Positions 43,789 through 44,130 of a DNA stretch of 44,130 nucleotides are shown piece after piece. Location: assembly GCA_028280515.1 (NCBI GenBank), contig JANQLP010000014.1:1-44130 (forward strand), written 5' to 3'. The DNA comes from Hyphomicrobiales bacterium. GTDB taxonomy: Bacteria; Pseudomonadota; Alphaproteobacteria; Rhizobiales; Methyloligellaceae. The notes below the pieces were generated by a model. That model was not told the DNA's origin. It did not search any database and saw only the letters and a program-made list of their open reading frames with translations. The translations under genes were made by a program, and so were the position numbers. How positions within the stretch are numbered: position 1 is the stretch's first letter; every line of letters starts with the position of its first letter.

Positions 43789-44130
43789 TCAGCTTTTGCT
43801 CTTGGCGTCCTTTTGTCCGGAATCTCCCCCGGTTTTCGCCTTCGCCGTCTCGTTCTTCTTCTTGATGCCAATGTTCTCGAACAGCGTGATCTCGACGCCG
43901 TGCCGGCGCATGATGTAGGCCTGCTGGAGGATGGACAGCAGGTTGTTCCACGCCCAGTAAATCACGAGGCCGGCGGGGAAGGGCGCAAGCAGGAACGTGA
44001 AGATGACCGGCATCCAGGCAAACACCTTGGCCTGGATCGGGTCCGGCGGCGCCGGGTTGAGCCGCATCTGCACGAACATGGTGAAGCCCATGATCAGCGG
44101 CCAGAGGCCGATCATCAGGAAGCCCGGCGG
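43789..44130 (-). CDS. yidC: Membrane protein insertase YidC, C-terminal fragment
   Basis: The last ~113 residues of YidC/Oxa1, cut by the right edge of the window. The segment [20 protein letters not shown] ... [17 protein letters not shown] ... [23 protein letters not shown] is the conserved C-terminal membrane region, followed by a basic Lys/Ser/Ala-rich tail ([11 protein letters not shown]) that contacts the ribosome. YidC inserts and folds inner-membrane proteins. Upstream genes rnpA and rpmH would be expected to the right of the window. Confidence 0.96.
   Translation of the reverse strand, partial: PPGFLMIGLWPLIMGFTMFVQMRLNPAPPDPIQAKVFAWMPVIFTFLLAPFPAGLVIYWAWNNLLSILQQAYIMRRHGVEITLFENIGIKKKNETAKAKTGGDSGQKDAKSKS

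Noticed and set aside
1-44130. Mobile elements, CRISPR arrays, toxin-antitoxin or phage-defence modules
   Set aside because: No transposase, integrase, recombinase, regularly spaced repeats or recognisable defence genes were seen on either strand.

Overview
The window is 44.1 kb of GC-rich, densely packed chromosomal DNA from an alphaproteobacterium, most likely of the order Hyphomicrobiales (Rhizobiales). The evidence is the housekeeping gene order (yidC, engB, argB, HAD nucleotidase, dapD, dapE, truA, fmt, def, rmuC, recR, ybaB, dnaX, small SRP RNA), the CpaF/TadB/TadC pilus cluster, the YejA1-YejA2-YejB-YejE-YejF type peptide importer and a membrane-anchored CycM-like cytochrome c. The species cannot be named from sequence alone. 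I see no transposase, phage gene, integrase, tRNA, rRNA or CRISPR array; the window reads as core chromosome with small lineage-specific additions.

Layout. Positions 1-3.6 kb hold the end of a Tad (Flp) pilus cluster: the CpaF C-terminus, TadB, TadC and a convergent TadD-like TPR lipoprotein. From 3.8 to 11.5 kb come a glutathione S-transferase, a leucyl aminopeptidase followed by an NlpC/P60 cell-wall hydrolase, a small zinc-ribbon membrane protein, a four-domain rhodanese convergent with a cysteine-dioxygenase-like cupin, an unknown secreted protein and a D-2-hydroxyacid dehydrogenase. From 11.5 to 19.3 kb is a leftward peptide ABC importer operon: two tandem periplasmic binding proteins, the YejB permease and one 946-residue protein that fuses the YejE permease to the double-ATPase YejF. 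From 19.6 to 22.7 kb are cytochrome c, KDO cytidylyltransferase, prephenate dehydratase and a small Gly/Tyr/Arg-rich secreted protein.

From 22.8 to 35.7 kb is core information processing and lysine/translation metabolism: NudC, SRP RNA with a recognisable alphaproteobacterial promoter, DnaX-YbaB-RecR, a phasin-like protein, a PEP-mutase/isocitrate-lyase family enzyme, RmuC, peptide deformylase, methionyl-tRNA formyltransferase, a 16-residue-repeat secreted protein, TruA, DapE and DapD. From 35.8 to 40.8 kb lie a large MscS channel, a pyrimidine-5'-nucleotidase-like HAD, ArgB and EngB. The 3 kb between EngB and YidC, genes that are often neighbours, hold a HAD hydrolase, a VOC protein and a rightward run of three small exported proteins closed by a strong terminator. 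YidC runs off the right edge.

The observations I consider most worth a second look are the in-frame YejE-YejF fusion, a hairpin-rich non-coding stretch between def and fmt that may be a structured RNA, the four-copy 16-residue repeat protein, the rhodanese with two Cys and two Cys-less domains, and the exported-protein operon between engB and yidC. I did not find a convincing undescribed defence or mobile system.
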